From NCBI GenBank assembly GCA_021927905.1, contig BLLK01000055.1, forward strand, positions 62,001 through 126,000: a DNA stretch of 64,000 nt, written 5' to 3'. The position numbers and the translations under genes are program-made. The first letter of the stretch is position 1, and each line of letters starts with the position of its first letter. A model generated the notes under the pieces. It did no database searches and was not told where the DNA came from. It saw only the letters and a program-made list of their open reading frames with translations. This DNA is from Chaetoceros tenuissimus. Its lineage: Eukaryota > Bacillariophyta > Thalassiosirophyceae > Chaetocerotales > Chaetocerotaceae. This document shows positions 31,575-44,668 of the stretch, in pieces.

Positions 31575-34500
31575 ATGTCAAGGATGCATTCGAACGTTAA
31601 CAACAACAATTTATCCATCAAAAGTTTCATCTCGTCAAAAAGAAGGAGGAATGATGGGGTCGAAGAAAATAATTCCAACGAATCAATTTTCCGGAAAGAT
31701 GATGGTATTGCGGAACGAATAGATGGTGAAGTTGTGTTGAATAACAAACCAAACAACCCTAGAGACTATACACAAGAGACAGCGTTGAGATCTTTCCATT
31801 TGGACTACGATTCTAAACAAGGCATAATGAACGCTTCAGACCGGAACACTACTTCATCTTCCGAATCAAAAACACAAGCTACTAGTTTTCAGGAAGGCTA
31901 TCAAGATACTCCTGAATCGTCTGAACGTCACCTACCTAAACAACAAATCTATCATCAAGAATCCCTGAGCTCCTCATCAAAAGTATCCGTAGGGTCCTCG
32001 ACTTCAAAGCCTCCTTCGAAATTTCCAAAGGCCAGTGCGCCGCCGGTACTTTCATCGCCAGAACATAGATGGGAGCAATTCCACACTGATGACTTGGAAG
32101 CAGAGACATGGAGAGCAAGCGCATCCGCAATCGCTAATGCAGCAGCAAATTATGCCGAACGATTTGCATTGATGGAAGAAGATGAACAAGATGTTTCGAC
32201 AAATAGTAGGACACCCCCACAGACCCAATCGCAACAGTCACTGGCTACTTCACCATCGAGAGAAGATTTAGGAATGGGATATAGAAGTATGAGTCTTGAT
32301 GTAATGGATTTTCATGCAGAGAAAATGAAACCGAGATTGAGTGGTGTGAGCCTTGGTCAGACTTCAAACGGGAGTGATTGGAAAAATCTTGACCCAGATG
32401 GTGAAAGTAACATTGAGTACAATCTCGAGAGAGGACAACAACTACTAAAAAAACTCCAAGAATTACATGAAGAAGCTAGCTCTCAATATTCCAATCCACA
32501 TCATAGAGATAGCTTTTACTCAAGGACTTCTAGAAGTAGTGCATATAGTGACATAGAGGAAGGTGACGAAGATGAAGATGACTATAATGATAAAGAAGAT
32601 GAGAGTCCCAGATTGAATATACAAGCAGAGAAAACTTCCCAGACAAAAAATGATCGAATGCATTCGATAGACACAGAAGGCAATTTGGGTGACGGAAACT
32701 TTGAGGGAAGCTTTATTCGTGCTGATTTGATGAGGATGGTTCATCAGCAAATGTCTGAACTCACATTTGGAGACGAGTCTCAAAGGCAAAACAGTGGAAG
32801 ACTGCTTAGCCAAGGTAGCACGAGATCCAATTTGAGTGGAAGCTCTAGGAATATAAGCGGACGCCAGTTACTCCCTTTGCCTCCAATTCAAAGTGTAGGG
32901 ACAAAAATGACTGAAATAGGACAAAGACGTTCAGATGAAAGTGCCATGAGAGATTCCTCGATCAAAACATCAAGAACTAGTAATGTCGAACAGGAAAAGA
33001 ATGTAGAAGCAAAAGACTACCCTGTCATATCTGATGCTTCTAGCGACAGTGAAAATGATAGTGATCCCAGTACCTCGGGTAGTGATTTGAGTAACATTCA
33101 ATATACTTTAAGTCTACTTCGAAAAAGTCGAGAATTGAGGAAACGCAGATATTCTCATAGTACCCAATCCCATACAAGTATCGACGATCATGAAGAAGAT
33201 GAAAAGAATGAAGAGAATCCTGTAAAGCATTCTAATGATAACACTAGAGAGGAGGAAATAGAAAATTCCGATGATGAACGTCCAATTGCCGATTATGGAG
33301 CTTTCTCTGATGGTCTAGAGAATGATGATACTCAAAGTGAAAAAAAGACACGATCGTCATCGGTTGCAGAAGAAACACAGGGCTCGCCTACATCAAGTTC
33401 CAACGGGAAAGATTTTAATGCATTTGGTACTGACTCCCTCTTTAATTCAATGGCAGATGAAAGTATTGATAATTCCAACTCTGAAAATGACTCACAAGAG
33501 GAAAATGGACAAAAAGATCTTCAAAGTGGACGAAGATTGTCAAACTTTACTTCAAAATCCGATCTTGTGACTGAGAAAGACATATATCGTGCAAGCTGCT
33601 CGGATTCAGACTTTGACGAGCTAAGCGGTAAACCAAACAAGAAAGATGGCAGCTTAAGCGAAAAAATGGAAGAAGAAGAATTAGATCATGTCCAGACCAG
33701 AAATCGTATGGGATTCCCACTTCTCCACAGGGAAATTTCTTTTCGCTCGATTACTTCAGCTCCTGTTGATAAAGATATTGATAGTGATTCTGACGATGAT
33801 TTAGAGTCAGCAAGTGATGATGTTGGAAATAAAGATAGCACGACCGAAGATTTTCTACCAGACTTTGAAGCTGAACAAATAACCGAGCAGTATAGAAGCA
33901 CTGACTTTGACGAGAATGGAGAAAGAAATCAGTTTTCATCCTTTGTTGGACCTCTTCCTTCTGAAATGAAAAAAGACTTTTCGAATACACGGGATAGAAG
34001 GCGGAGTTACATTTCTGAAAATAGCACAAGCACGTGGGGGCTTCATGTTGTGACGAGTGATGTATCGAAAAATGGAGACGCAGATCGTCGATTCTCTCTT
34101 TTAAGTGAAGCCTCTTCAGTGTGGGGAATTCCATCAATTTCAAATGAGTCCGAGACTCGCAGTGGTAAAAAAGAAAACGCCATTCGTATCGGTGGCTTTC
34201 TTGGATTTCAAACTCTGTACAAAGCCCCAAGGAGACACTCATACAATGGTAGTGAAACCTCAGAGTGGGGCTTCCCTGAGGAAAGTATAGGTTCAGAATG
34301 TGGAGGAAGTGCTTCCCATCGATCCATAGGTCATTCACGTCCCCGAAGGCATTCCTACGAAGGAAAGAGTGAAGCATCGTCTGGATGGGGTTTTCATGCA
34401 CATCTTAGTGATTCAGGATCTCTCGGCGGAAAAAGTCGTCGCCCAAGTATATTATCACATGGTCATAACGAGCGACAATCTACACAATGTCAAAGTAAAC

Positions 34501-37500
34501 AGTCTCCTGATGATATCAGTTCTGTAGTGTCATCTGACTTGGATGTCAATCAAAAGGCTATGGCAACAGTCCATCCAAAGCAAAAAAGCAATACCCAATC
34601 ACAAGAAAAAGAAAATTCTACATTCATGTCCAAATCAGATGATTCCAAAATAACGCAAAATTGCAAAAGCAACAATGCCGAGAAGGAAGATAAATTCACA
34701 TTAGATTCTGAAATGGAAAGTGAGAGAATTTGCGATAAAACTGATTTATCGGTCACATCAAATACCAAAAGAGTTACAGATAAGGAAGAACATTTCTATT
34801 CATCTGACAGAGAGGATTCTTCACATTCATCTATTCCAAGTTCCGGTAAATATGATGCTAAGTTTTCAGTGTCTAGTAGCCGAGTCTCGGGCCATGCCTC
34901 TATAGAAGGAGGCGATAATACAAAATTGGACACTACTTATAATCCTTTCGCAAGCAGTAAAAAGGATGAGATGTCGTCATCATCGTATTCATCGTCAGTC
35001 TCAAGTGGTTCCAGTCTTTCCGATACTAAATCAAAACAGAATCAGAGATGTCAAATAGACGATGATGAATCCCTATTATCAATTGAAAGTTCGGATTCAA
35101 GCAGAAACCCATCCGGTTCTAATACTCCTCGCAATTACAATGCTTTTGATTTTCATACTTCTGTGTCTACGACCGATAGTAGATATAATCCTTTTGCCTC
35201 GTGCCTCCAGGAAGGTAATGATGACGGAGAAGATGACAGTGACTCTCTTTCCACTACCGATAATCAAGATATCTATGGCCGCATCTTTGATGAAGAGCAA
35301 AATTCTGGAGAATCTGATTTTAACGAGGAAGAAAACAACAAAGGTGATTTCGAAAATTTTAATCCGCATTCCGATGTGATGGAAGTCTCCGAAAAGGATC
35401 GAATTGGGAGTAACTCCTCACAAAACGATCGTGATTACATATCAGATAATCAGAGTCTTAGCCATGCAGAAAAAAATGATCATCAGTCTACTTTGAAAAA
35501 ACCATACTTCTATAGAGATAGTGTAGAACAATTGACATCGCGGTCTTGGCAAAAGCAGCAAACAAGTACCTCAATATCAAGAACACCTGCTTTTCAACTA
35601 AACAGACCCAAGACAAATATGTCAAAGCCAAATGAGAGCGATGAAGAAGCCTTCAACATGTCGAATAAGTACAGTGGAAACTCAAATGGACAAGAGGAAG
35701 ATTTCACCGAAACCTCAGGACAAAATTCAGACTTATCCAACAAGGCAGATCTTCCCTTTTCATTACTCAAAAATACAATAAAGCCATTTAAAAGTGAGAG
35801 TGATAATGAAAATGTAGATAACTCGACCCATGTTGAGGAATTTGTCAATGAGAATAATAGTCTTGGGAATCTAAAAACACCATACTTTTATAGGAGTAGT
35901 GTTGAACAGTTTATGAACAAGGAAAAAGACACAAACTATGGACAAACTAATGCAAGTTTTCAAGTTGGTGCATTTAGCCAATCCTCTACTGATAGGGAAG
36001 GCAAAGATTCAAGATTTTCTCTAAGGCGCACGCCTACAGTTGACGAAAGTAATAGTAGGCACGATTCTGCTAACTCACCATCATCAGAAAATATTCAAAA
36101 GGCAGATTTCCAACGGAGTAGATCTCAAGGTAATGTGTCCGAAGGTTCGGATGAAAGTGGAGCTAGTTATGATGACAGTAATGATGGCCAGCATTATTCA
36201 CTTGAAATTTCGAATAATTCTTATGCTGAGGTAGGATCTATGTTTGAATATTAATTGAAACTGACTGACTTTTTTACAAGTTTCACTCACTTTTGTAATT
36301 TAGGTTCGATTTTTAATGATGAGGGAATCATACAATTTGCCACTGAGTACTATCATCGAAGAAGGCAGTTTTTGCAGTGATATTATCAGTGATAACGAGA
36401 AGAGCGTACTGAATACATTTGAGACCACGATGAGACAGAGGGTTGATTCACAGAGTAGTCTTTCTTCAACAAGCGAGAATTCGATGGGAACAATGTCCTC
36501 CGTTTCTGTACAAGACGAGCAACCAATGTACATTCCTAGCTTTAGCAACAATCCTCTCCTCCGAAGTATTTTTACAACCAATGAAGTTGAGACTAGTTCC
36601 GTCACCTCGAATATCTCAATGCAACAGACAGAGAATGTGAAAACTGAAGCATATTTTCAACATGACGAAAATAGGATCGATGAAAATGTTCCAGATGACA
36701 AGTCTGTCGAAAAGAAAAATAAACCTATTATGGATGAGTGCTGTGATGATTACGACGTTGAAGAAGACGGATTCATGGGTTGGCCAGAACACGACTCCTC
36801 CTCTATTGATGATAGTGGTCAAGATGCCCAAACACAAGAACATTGTATAGAAAATGCTGAGCCCAAGGAGTCAGTTGATGGCCAAGGTAAGGTTTGTAAA
36901 ACATGACACACATTTGCAAATTGTCTTTCTAGACTAACCTTTACAACTTCACTTTTTTAGATGAAAATCCATCCCTTTCTGATAAAAATGATCAAAAACA
37001 GATTTTCCCAGAGGAACAGGAAGTGCGCTTGAATTTTCATGGCCCTGACGATGAAAGATCGGATGTTGAAAATGTTGTCTCCAACAAAGATGAGTATGAA
37101 TCGTCATATGACTCTGACAGTTCTTTGGATGAAAGTAAACAGTCTGTCCATAATTGCAATGAATTCGATAAGCACAATGCATTTGGATCTATGAAAAGTG
37201 ATTCATTCTCATCTGGGGAAAATTCATTTACATCATCTATACACTCAAAGAACTCTTCTAAATCAGGACAAAGCTCTGGGATGCATTCAAGCTATCATGT
37301 AGAAACAAACTCTGTTGCTTCTGCACTCAATAGCAACAGTGATTGTTCTTCTGATGATTTGCAATTATGTAGAGACAAAGCAATAAACGGACAAGAACTA
37401 TTAGTTGAGCTTAGAAAAAGTGAAGTTAACGTCGAGATTATACCCATGAAGGACGAAGAAGAAAAGGAACAGTCTGTTGTTCACCACGATGATAATCATA

Positions 37501-40205
37501 TCTTTACTTCCATAAGTGGTATGGAGCATTATGGAGATGATATTATAGATAAACCACACGATCGCACTGCTTACGGCAAATCACCTCCCGAAGGCTTGTG
37601 TACGGTCGCAACAGATAAAAGCATTGATCACGAGGTGCTTTTCTTAGATTGTGATTCTGAAGATTCATCTTCTCATGCTGATTTGAATAATAGCGAAATG
37701 GAACTGATGCAGGTTCCAGCGGGGTCTCTTACTGCTACTTTAGACAATCCTAGCAGGCATCAGTCAGTCCAAAGTTATTCAAGCAAATCTCCAGTGGTTG
37801 CAACCAGCCATATCACTCCAACTTCCAATCCGCAATCTATGAAAGAGGTTCCTTGTTCATCTACAGCAAGAAGCGAATTTCTACCCTCCACGAAGATTGC
37901 AAAACATAATTTGATGAACCAAGAAAAAGTCAAGCATACAACCATTAAGAGTATGTTAGGCTGTGAATCGTCTTCAATTGATAAAGGATTGCAAGTGGAA
38001 GAAGGAGATAGAGAAACTGTTGTTGTTGATATTTCAGGCTATGGTACTAACGTCGGTGGCAATGAAGATGCCACCACATTCAAGGCCATTATGGACAATG
38101 CAACATTTTCTACAAAGGACAAACATTCGATGGAGAAAGGAAACTCTCTTGCCGTCGATGATGGAAAGAGTAAACTTAACAATGTTTCATTGTCATCATT
38201 CCATGCCAGCGATGAGAACATAGATTTGAAATCGGAGCTCGACAAAATTCCTTCTCATACGGACAAAAATACTGTACTTCCCCTAACTGTAACACATACC
38301 GATAGTTCTCGGGCTGAAAGAAAGGAACCTCTATCGAGTATTTCTAAAGAAAAAAATAAAAGTACATCCTCACAGCCATCTCGAATCGTGTCAGAATCCC
38401 AAATCGCATCAGAAGACGAACAAAGGAGCGTAAAAGCATGTTCAACTCAAAATATTTTGCATCTAAAAAGTATAGAAGTAAAAGAAGAGAAACACTGCAA
38501 AGGAAATTCAACAATTTTGAAGGAAACATACAATAATGGGCCTCCGAAAAATGAACAGGTTCCATTGAATTCGAATAGCAACACCTTTTCCAACTCCAGA
38601 GGAACAGACAAGCAACATGTTCCAAAACCAGATGATAATGACCAAAAGAGGCCGAAGAGGTCGAGTTTAATGCAGGCAGATGATGAAAATCATCAACACG
38701 AAACAAGAGACATTGAAAATGGCCTCAATAAGGGTCCGAGTACTGGAAACGAAAAAGAACCTTTTCTGCCAACTGAAAGAATTGATTTAGATTTGCCTCG
38801 TGGAAACGATTCTTCCCATGAATATATTGTTGAATATGCCCCCCGTATGAACCCGTTGTATCGTTATGTTTCTCTCCTTTTTCTTTTTCTTGCAAGTCTA
38901 TCAATAGCTCTCTCTATTACTTTCTCTTTAATGAGAGACAACTCTGATCCGCTTACAGTAGACGGCGCATACATTAGTGATTCCCCTGGTCCTGAAATTT
39001 TGTTGGAATTTGATGCTAAGTTTTGGCGAAATGATGCTCTAATTATGACCTCATCTGATGAAGGACAGCAACTGGGATATTCGACAGCGTTATCTGCAGA
39101 TGGAACGAGACTCGTTATAGGCGGAAAATATTATTCTACCGACCTAAGTACCAAAACAGGTATCATTATTGTGTATGATCTAATTGAATTAGAAGACGGA
39201 GAGAGGAAACAATGGAAGCAGCTCGTGAATATGACTGGTGAATTTCCAAATGATCAATTCGGAACTTGTGTAACATTGTCAGGTGATGGGGTCACACTTG
39301 TAGTCGGTGCTCCTGGGTACAGTCTGAGCAACGGCAACGAGGAAGGTAGAGTTTATGTATACGACTTGTCAGAGTTCAACATTTCTCCATGGCAAAATGC
39401 GATCCAAACATTCACAGGGCCTACCGAGACCGCTGCATTTGGTACATCTGTAGCACTAGATAGTACAGGCTCAAATCTCGTCATTGGCGCTCCACTTCAA
39501 AATCAATCCACAGGAGCAATATTTATTTACAACAGAGACGCCCGTGGGAACTGGAATCAGGTTGGGGACGAAATTTTGGGTGACAAAAGCGGAGAAGAAT
39601 TTGGCTATTCAGTCTCCATTGCTCTCAATGGTATTTTTGTTGTGGCTGGGGCTCCAGGAAAGACTACTATGAATCCAGGAGGATATTTCATTATCTACCG
39701 TTATTCAAATCAGGGGTGGGAAGAATATGAGAGTTCTAGATTAGACTCTCCAGATGCCAGATTTGGAGAGTCCGTCTCATTTTCCAACGACGCTAAATTT
39801 GTCTTAATTGGCGCTCCAGGCGTAGATCAACAACGCGGTGCAGCATATCTCTTCAGTCGAGATGAAGATGGCGATGATGAGAATAAGAACATTGAAAAGC
39901 TTGGAAGCATTGCAGGATTTGAGGAAGGGGATGCATTAGGTTCGTCTATCTCAATGGCCTTAGATGGCAGGCGCTTTATCGTTGGACTTCCTGGACGAGG
40001 CGCATCTGATAATTTACAAATGGGTTCAGCTTTGGTTTGTCAATATGATGTGGGTGAACAAAGAATTGAATATTCAAAAGAAATCTTTGGCGGAGACGAA
40101 AAAGAAGTTGCTTCTAATTTTGGCCAATCAGTAGCAATTAACCTGAATGGGACCCTTGTCATTGTTACAAGTCCATCCAATGGTGAAATCAGAAGTTTCG
40201 TGTAA
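31575..40205 (+). CDS. Giant Ser/Asp/Asn-rich membrane protein with C-terminal seven-repeat FG-GAP-like propeller
   Basis: Exons are 31575-36230, 36304-36886 and 36961-40205; phases agree, giving about 2827 residues. Residues 1-2370 are low-complexity and acidic, apparently disordered. They contain family-like short repeats: RR-x-S...WGF units (about 804-950), two YNPFAS motifs (about 1121 and 1203) and two PYFYR-x-SVEQ motifs (about 1309 and 1435). One membrane helix follows at about 2380-2404 (YRYVSLLFLFLASLSIALSI). After it come seven repeats of about 45-60 residues, each starting FG or LG and ending in a GAP-like turn (FGTCVTLSGDGVTLVVGAPG, FGTSVALDSTGSNLVIGAP). This matches the blade count of integrin-alpha-type propellers. 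With no N-terminal signal peptide, a signal-anchor (type II) arrangement is likely, with the propeller outside or luminal. Function is unknown. Confidence 0.8.
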
Positions 40206-40310
40206 TGGAAAGAATGAAAACAAAGGTATTGATGTATCTGTAATATAAATTTTTAAAAAATGTAAATACTTATCATTTGTAATTTAGCTTTTTTTTAAAG
40301 GGTCTTGAAG

Positions 40311-41834
40311 TTACTTTGTTGGGCGGCCTTCAATGCTGATATTTGCACTTCTTGAATTTTTCGACACAGGGCGATTTTTCTCAAGCATTCTTTTGTGCAA
40401 GGATTCTCTCTTATCAGCTACACCAGATGAGATGCGTGTCTTTTTATCACTGACATCCCCTTGAATGTCAGATGGTCTCACAGTGTACTGGAAACCCTTG
40501 CTATATGGAATACGAACACGGTTCTTTCCAGCGTCTCTTCCTTGTTTTACTTTTTTCGACATAATTGTTGCAATATCCCCATCATTGGCACTTTCTTTCT
40601 TGCGGTTGATACTTTCATTTTCTACCTCAGAGACGGCTTGAGAACGTGCTGCATATGCCGACAATCCTGCCGGGCGTCTTCTTTGTGCATTGGCTAAGTC
40701 TCTCATGTTTCCACTCTTTCCAAAAATACTTCTACTCCATTCCTCAATCAACTTTTTGTGCATTTTCTTCATTGCTGGCGTTTCTTTCTTATGATTGTAA
40801 AGAACCATGACAAGTTTTCCAAACCCACTTTTCTTTAAGTCATCAGTGTCAATTCCATGGTCTTCTCCTGTGCCCATCGCAGCAACAACAGAAATCATTT
40901 TCTGCCTAACTGTAACATTTCCAAGTGATCCATTGGGTAGAGGTTGAATCCATCTTTTGACAGCCATGAGAACATCACTCTCCAATAGAGGTCTTACCAT
41001 TTCACGATTTGTCATGACAGCGACAGCTTCATCAAGCATTTGCAACTTTTTCAAGCCTGGTCTTTTCTCCTTAATTGCCAATTCATCCTCCTCCGCAGCT
41101 AGATCCATTTTCGCAACAAATTCCTCTGCTTTTGCTTTAAGCTCCTCAAAGGTATGAACAGTCTTTTTCTTTTTCTTCATACGATTGACAGCTGCCATGA
41201 TAGGATTATTCTCATCCTTTTTATCTTCCTCATCAAGAGCATCAGGGCCTCTCGATCTCTTTTTAGAACCACCCTTTTTCCCTTTAGATTTACGTCCTCC
41301 TTCGTCACTGTCTTCACCATCTGGTCTTTCATCGTAGAAATGCTGTTCTCTGTAGTATTCCTTTACAAGTTCCTCGTCTTCACCTTCAACGTCAATGAAA
41401 TCATCATCCTCTTTAGTCCTCTGATATTCTTCTCCTGAGTCATATGCATCTCCATTATCATTTTTCTTACTCTTGTCATCGGCACTACTTGCATCGTCTG
41501 ATTTTGCCTTTTCCCTTCGAGGTCTGTCCTCCCCAAGTCCTGCAGCCTGTCTCTTCTTCTTCCTCAGGGCCTCCATTCTTTCTCGCTTACTAAGGGATTT
41601 GGTGACGGCCTTCTTTTTGCCCTCCTCTTTATCTTCGTCATCAGAATCAAAGAGTCCGGCATCTTCATCATCGGAGTCATTATCAGCATCAGGAATCTTT
41701 GCGGCAGAAGACTTTTTACGTGCTGCACCTAGTTTCTTGACTTTTTTCTTTCCTTTGTTTGCATCTGCAAGGAGAGTGTCTGTGTCTTCACCGGAGTCAC
41801 TCCCGAACAAATCTTCACTATCGCTGTCTGACAT
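40311..41834 (-). CDS. IWS1: Transcription elongation factor IWS1/SPN1
   Basis: Works with SPT6 and RNA polymerase II during elongation and mRNA processing. Single exon, 507 residues. Residues 1-225 are acidic and Lys-rich, with SDSEDLFGSDSGED and AGLFDSDDED motifs as in other IWS1 proteins. Residues about 240-385 form the TFIIS N-terminal/LW-type helical domain (KLQMLDEAVAVMTNREM, RWIQPLPNGSLGNVTVRQ, GFGKLVMVLYNHKKETP, KKLIEEWSRSIFGKS). The basic C-terminal tail continues RVRIPYSKGFQYTVRPSD. The length and order are normal. It converges on the giant propeller gene (105-bp gap) and diverges from the HOOK gene. Confidence 0.93.
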   Translation of the reverse strand: MSDSDSEDLFGSDSGEDTDTLLADANKGKKKVKKLGAARKKSSAAKIPDADNDSDDEDAGLFDSDDEDKEEGKKKAVTKSLSKRERMEALRKKKRQAAGLGEDRPRREKAKSDDASSADDKSKKNDNGDAYDSGEEYQRTKEDDDFIDVEGEDEELVKEYYREQHFYDERPDGEDSDEGGRKSKGKKGGSKKRSRGPDALDEEDKKDENNPIMAAVNRMKKKKKTVHTFEELKAKAEEFVAKMDLAAEEDELAIKEKRPGLKKLQMLDEAVAVMTNREMVRPLLESDVLMAVKRWIQPLPNGSLGNVTVRQKMISVVAAMGTGEDHGIDTDDLKKSGFGKLVMVLYNHKKETPAMKKMHKKLIEEWSRSIFGKSGNMRDLANAQRRRPAGLSAYAARSQAVSEVENESINRKKESANDGDIATIMSKKVKQGRDAGKNRVRIPYSKGFQYTVRPSDIQGDVSDKKTRISSGVADKRESLHKRMLEKNRPVSKNSRSANISIEGRPTK

Positions 41835-42307
41835 GTTGTTGGCAATATATATGTATTGTTACTATGAAGTGCAATGAATTACCTTGTTACAATAAGAAGT
41901 AGGAGATGCCGTCTTGCCACAAAAAGCTCAAAGCTCATACGAGTAGTACTCGATACAGCAGCACTGCCTCCCCCCCCCAAAAAGAGATTTTTGGAGATAC
42001 ATGAGCACAATATGAGAAAGTACGTGTAAATAAAGGTAATTTTATGGTCAAAACTTGCCCCCCTCCATAAAAATTCAAACCGAGATTTTGCCACATTTAT
42101 TTGTGGCAGAAACGATTGTGTGTATATTTTTGTTATTATATACTCTTAAGTGTATTTGTTATTGAAAACAAATCAACGACCAACATTACATCTCAACTAT
42201 CTCTACTTCTGTTTCCAAGCATATCTAGTTACCGATTGCTAGCACGACGCTTGTGAAAACTTCAGTACAAAACATAGACACGAAATACCATACATACACT
42301 TGTAAAA
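41835..42307. promoter_or_regulatory. Divergent spacer between IWS1 and the HOOK gene
   Basis: This 473-bp spacer probably serves both genes. It contains a run of ten C residues near 41970 followed by AAAAAG, and AT-rich sequence with TATATA-like segments close to the IWS1 start. No defined factor site was recognised. Confidence 0.4.
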
Positions 42308-44253
42308 ATGACAGAGAGTGAACATAGATATGAAGCAATGGTGGAGTTTCTAAACTGCTTCCCAACAGTCTCCAATAATCCTGAATCTATCTACGACTTG
42401 GGTGATGGTGTGGCATTATTTGAAGCATTCTCTGACTTGTAAGTATTTGTGCACATTCAAAGATTCTATTTTTTCGACATGTCTCACTCACATCTATTTC
42501 CACCTTTACATCATTTTGAATCTTTAGATCTCAAGAGTATTTTGATGCTTCTGTTTTAGCAACAGATACAAGTGGGAATTGGGCATTGAAGGGAAACAAT
42601 TTGCGTAAATTACTCCGTAATCTCGAGTCATATTATCACTCGGAACTCAACAAAACAAACATTGATTTTGAATATCTTTCCGACAATCTCACAAATATTG
42701 CAAGACAACCGGAAGAGAATGCTGAATGTATTGGAATTTTTGTGGAAATGTTGGTTGCGGCATGTGTCACTTGTCCTAATAAGGGTCGGTACATCCAATG
42801 GATTATGGAAATGACTTCAGAAAACCAAGTGACAATGAAAGAAGTCATTGAGATTAGTATGAGTAAATTGGAAGATCACGACGGAGCAGACATTGAAAGT
42901 TCCATGGAAAATGGCAACCTTGATGAATCATACATGAGCGACGATGATGATGTGCATTTTGAAGGTGAAGAGGAAATGAATGGTCTATTTCGTAATGCAA
43001 TGCAAAATCTGGACTCAGCTACAGAAGGTATGGATGTCACCATAGCTTCTCATTCGGAACACTCCAACGATGGCATTTTGAACAATAGTATGAATGATAG
43101 TGCACTACGAAAGGAGCGTGATGCATTGAAAGCAGCTTTGGCGGAGGCGAAGCGTGAATTAGCCACACAAAAGACTAATGCGGAAACAGCAGCTGAGGAT
43201 GCAGAGACAACACAAACAAAATTGAGAGCTTTAGCTACTGATTTGCAGGAACGTCTTGAAGAACGACAGAAGGAACTTAATGATTCCACAGAAAAACTTT
43301 TACAAACTCAAAGAACGCTAGATGATGCCGAGGCCAAGATCAATGACTTGACAGAGAAAAATGTCACCCTTGAAGATGAATTAGACATTGCAAATGCTAA
43401 AGCTCAACAATTGAAAAAGGCCGAAGCAACAGTTGTCGCATACAGGAAAAAGCTTGAAGGAGCAGGAATGATGAATCAAACTCTAAGTGACTTGGAAAAT
43501 CAATCCGCAAAGTACCTGTCTCAGATTGTTGAACTCGAGATGGAAACCAAAAAGATCCCCGAACTACAAAAACTCGTTGATGATACAAGTAGAGAATTGC
43601 ACATGTGTGAAAAAGAAAAGAATGCCATGGCTGAAAAGGTTACTGCAAAGACAGCAGAGGTTGCCCAATTGAAAACAGAACTCTCAGCGTCCATGAACGC
43701 AAAGAAGATGATGGAAGAAGAAGTTCAAAACCTGAGGTCTCTACAAGACTCTGAGCACCCAGATGTTGAGAGCGACCTGAATATTGCAGGACTTTCTTTG
43801 ACAAGTGCACAAAGTATGTCTGATGTGAAGGAGAAAATCATGCGTTTGGAAATTGAGAACAAATCTCTCAAGAAGAAATTAGAGAGTGAAGCATCTGCTT
43901 CTAAGGTGGCACCAACTGCAGATGAATCTGTTGTCAAATCAATGGAGGCTGAGATAGAGCGCTTACAGGCAGAATTGAAGAAGAAGGAAGCTGCATCTGC
44001 AAAATTGGCATCAGACAAGGATAAGCTCGAGGCTTATACAAAGAAGACCCTTTCAAAGTTCCAAGAAAAGTATCTTGTTGCTCTACAGGAATGTAAGGCG
44101 AAATTAAAAGAAAAGCACGACAAAATTGAGGCTCTTGAACTTCGAAGTGCAGCTGAAAAGTCAAATCAAAAGAAAGAAGAGAAACTTTTATCATCTACTA
44201 TTTACGAGCTTGGGCTAAGCTTGATGCAACAAAAGTTGAAAGGAGCGCAATAA
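42308..44253 (+). CDS. HOOK-domain coiled-coil protein (dynein adaptor type)
   Basis: Exons are 42308-42438 and 42528-44253, giving 618 residues. The N-terminal 150 residues fit the HOOK domain, a calponin-homology variant that contacts dynein light intermediate chain (MVEFLNCFPTVSNNPESIYDLGDGVALFEAF, given here by its parts LNCFPTV and DGVALFEAF; then NNLRKLLRNLESYYHSEL). Residues about 195-605 are a nearly unbroken coiled coil (ALAEAKRELATQKTNAE, KKAEATVVAYRKKLEGAG). This is the layout of Hook and CCDC88-like adaptors that link cargo to microtubule motors. It is somewhat shorter than animal Hook proteins at the C-terminus, where cargo binding resides. Assignment to the HOOK family is firm; the cargo is unknown. 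Confidence 0.85.
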
Positions 44254-44668
44254 TGTCATCATGAAGATTTTATTACGCGAAAGCTGTCGGAAAATTATAT
44301 AGATAAAGTACTAAAATGAAATTACAAAATTAGAAAGGATTGGTATCCTGTTATGAATGCTCTGCACGTCATTGTTTTTAGTATGATGTCATCGTGACGT
44401 GACAGACTCTTGGTATCTACCTACCCGATAAGGATTTAGGATTGCTCTGTGTCCACTCATTGTCGAAGCAGCTTGCAGCTTGAACTCAAGTCTGGTGGTG
44501 ATACCCTTCTTCTTCAAAATCCTTCTGCACAGCTTCTTTTGGTGATGGGTATCCTGCGTCATATCGACGATCGGAGCTTGCAGCTCTAATAAAATCCTTG
44601 CAATTGCAATAGAATCAGTCAACAAAGCTGTATCTAATTTTTGCCCTTAAATCTATATTGAATACAAG
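44254..44668. promoter_or_regulatory. Spacer with TGACGT-type site upstream of sulfite reductase
   Basis: This 415-bp spacer holds the end of the HOOK gene and the sulfite reductase promoter. A GTCATCGTGACGTGAC cluster at about 44388-44403 contains the TGACGT core bound by bZIP/CREB-type factors. Short frames on the minus strand show no protein similarity. Confidence 0.4.

Noticed and set aside
31575-40205. Three separate genes for the giant protein
   Set aside because: Frames and phases join cleanly through short introns with GTAGGA and GTAAGG donors and TTTAG acceptors, and only the joined protein has a start and stop.
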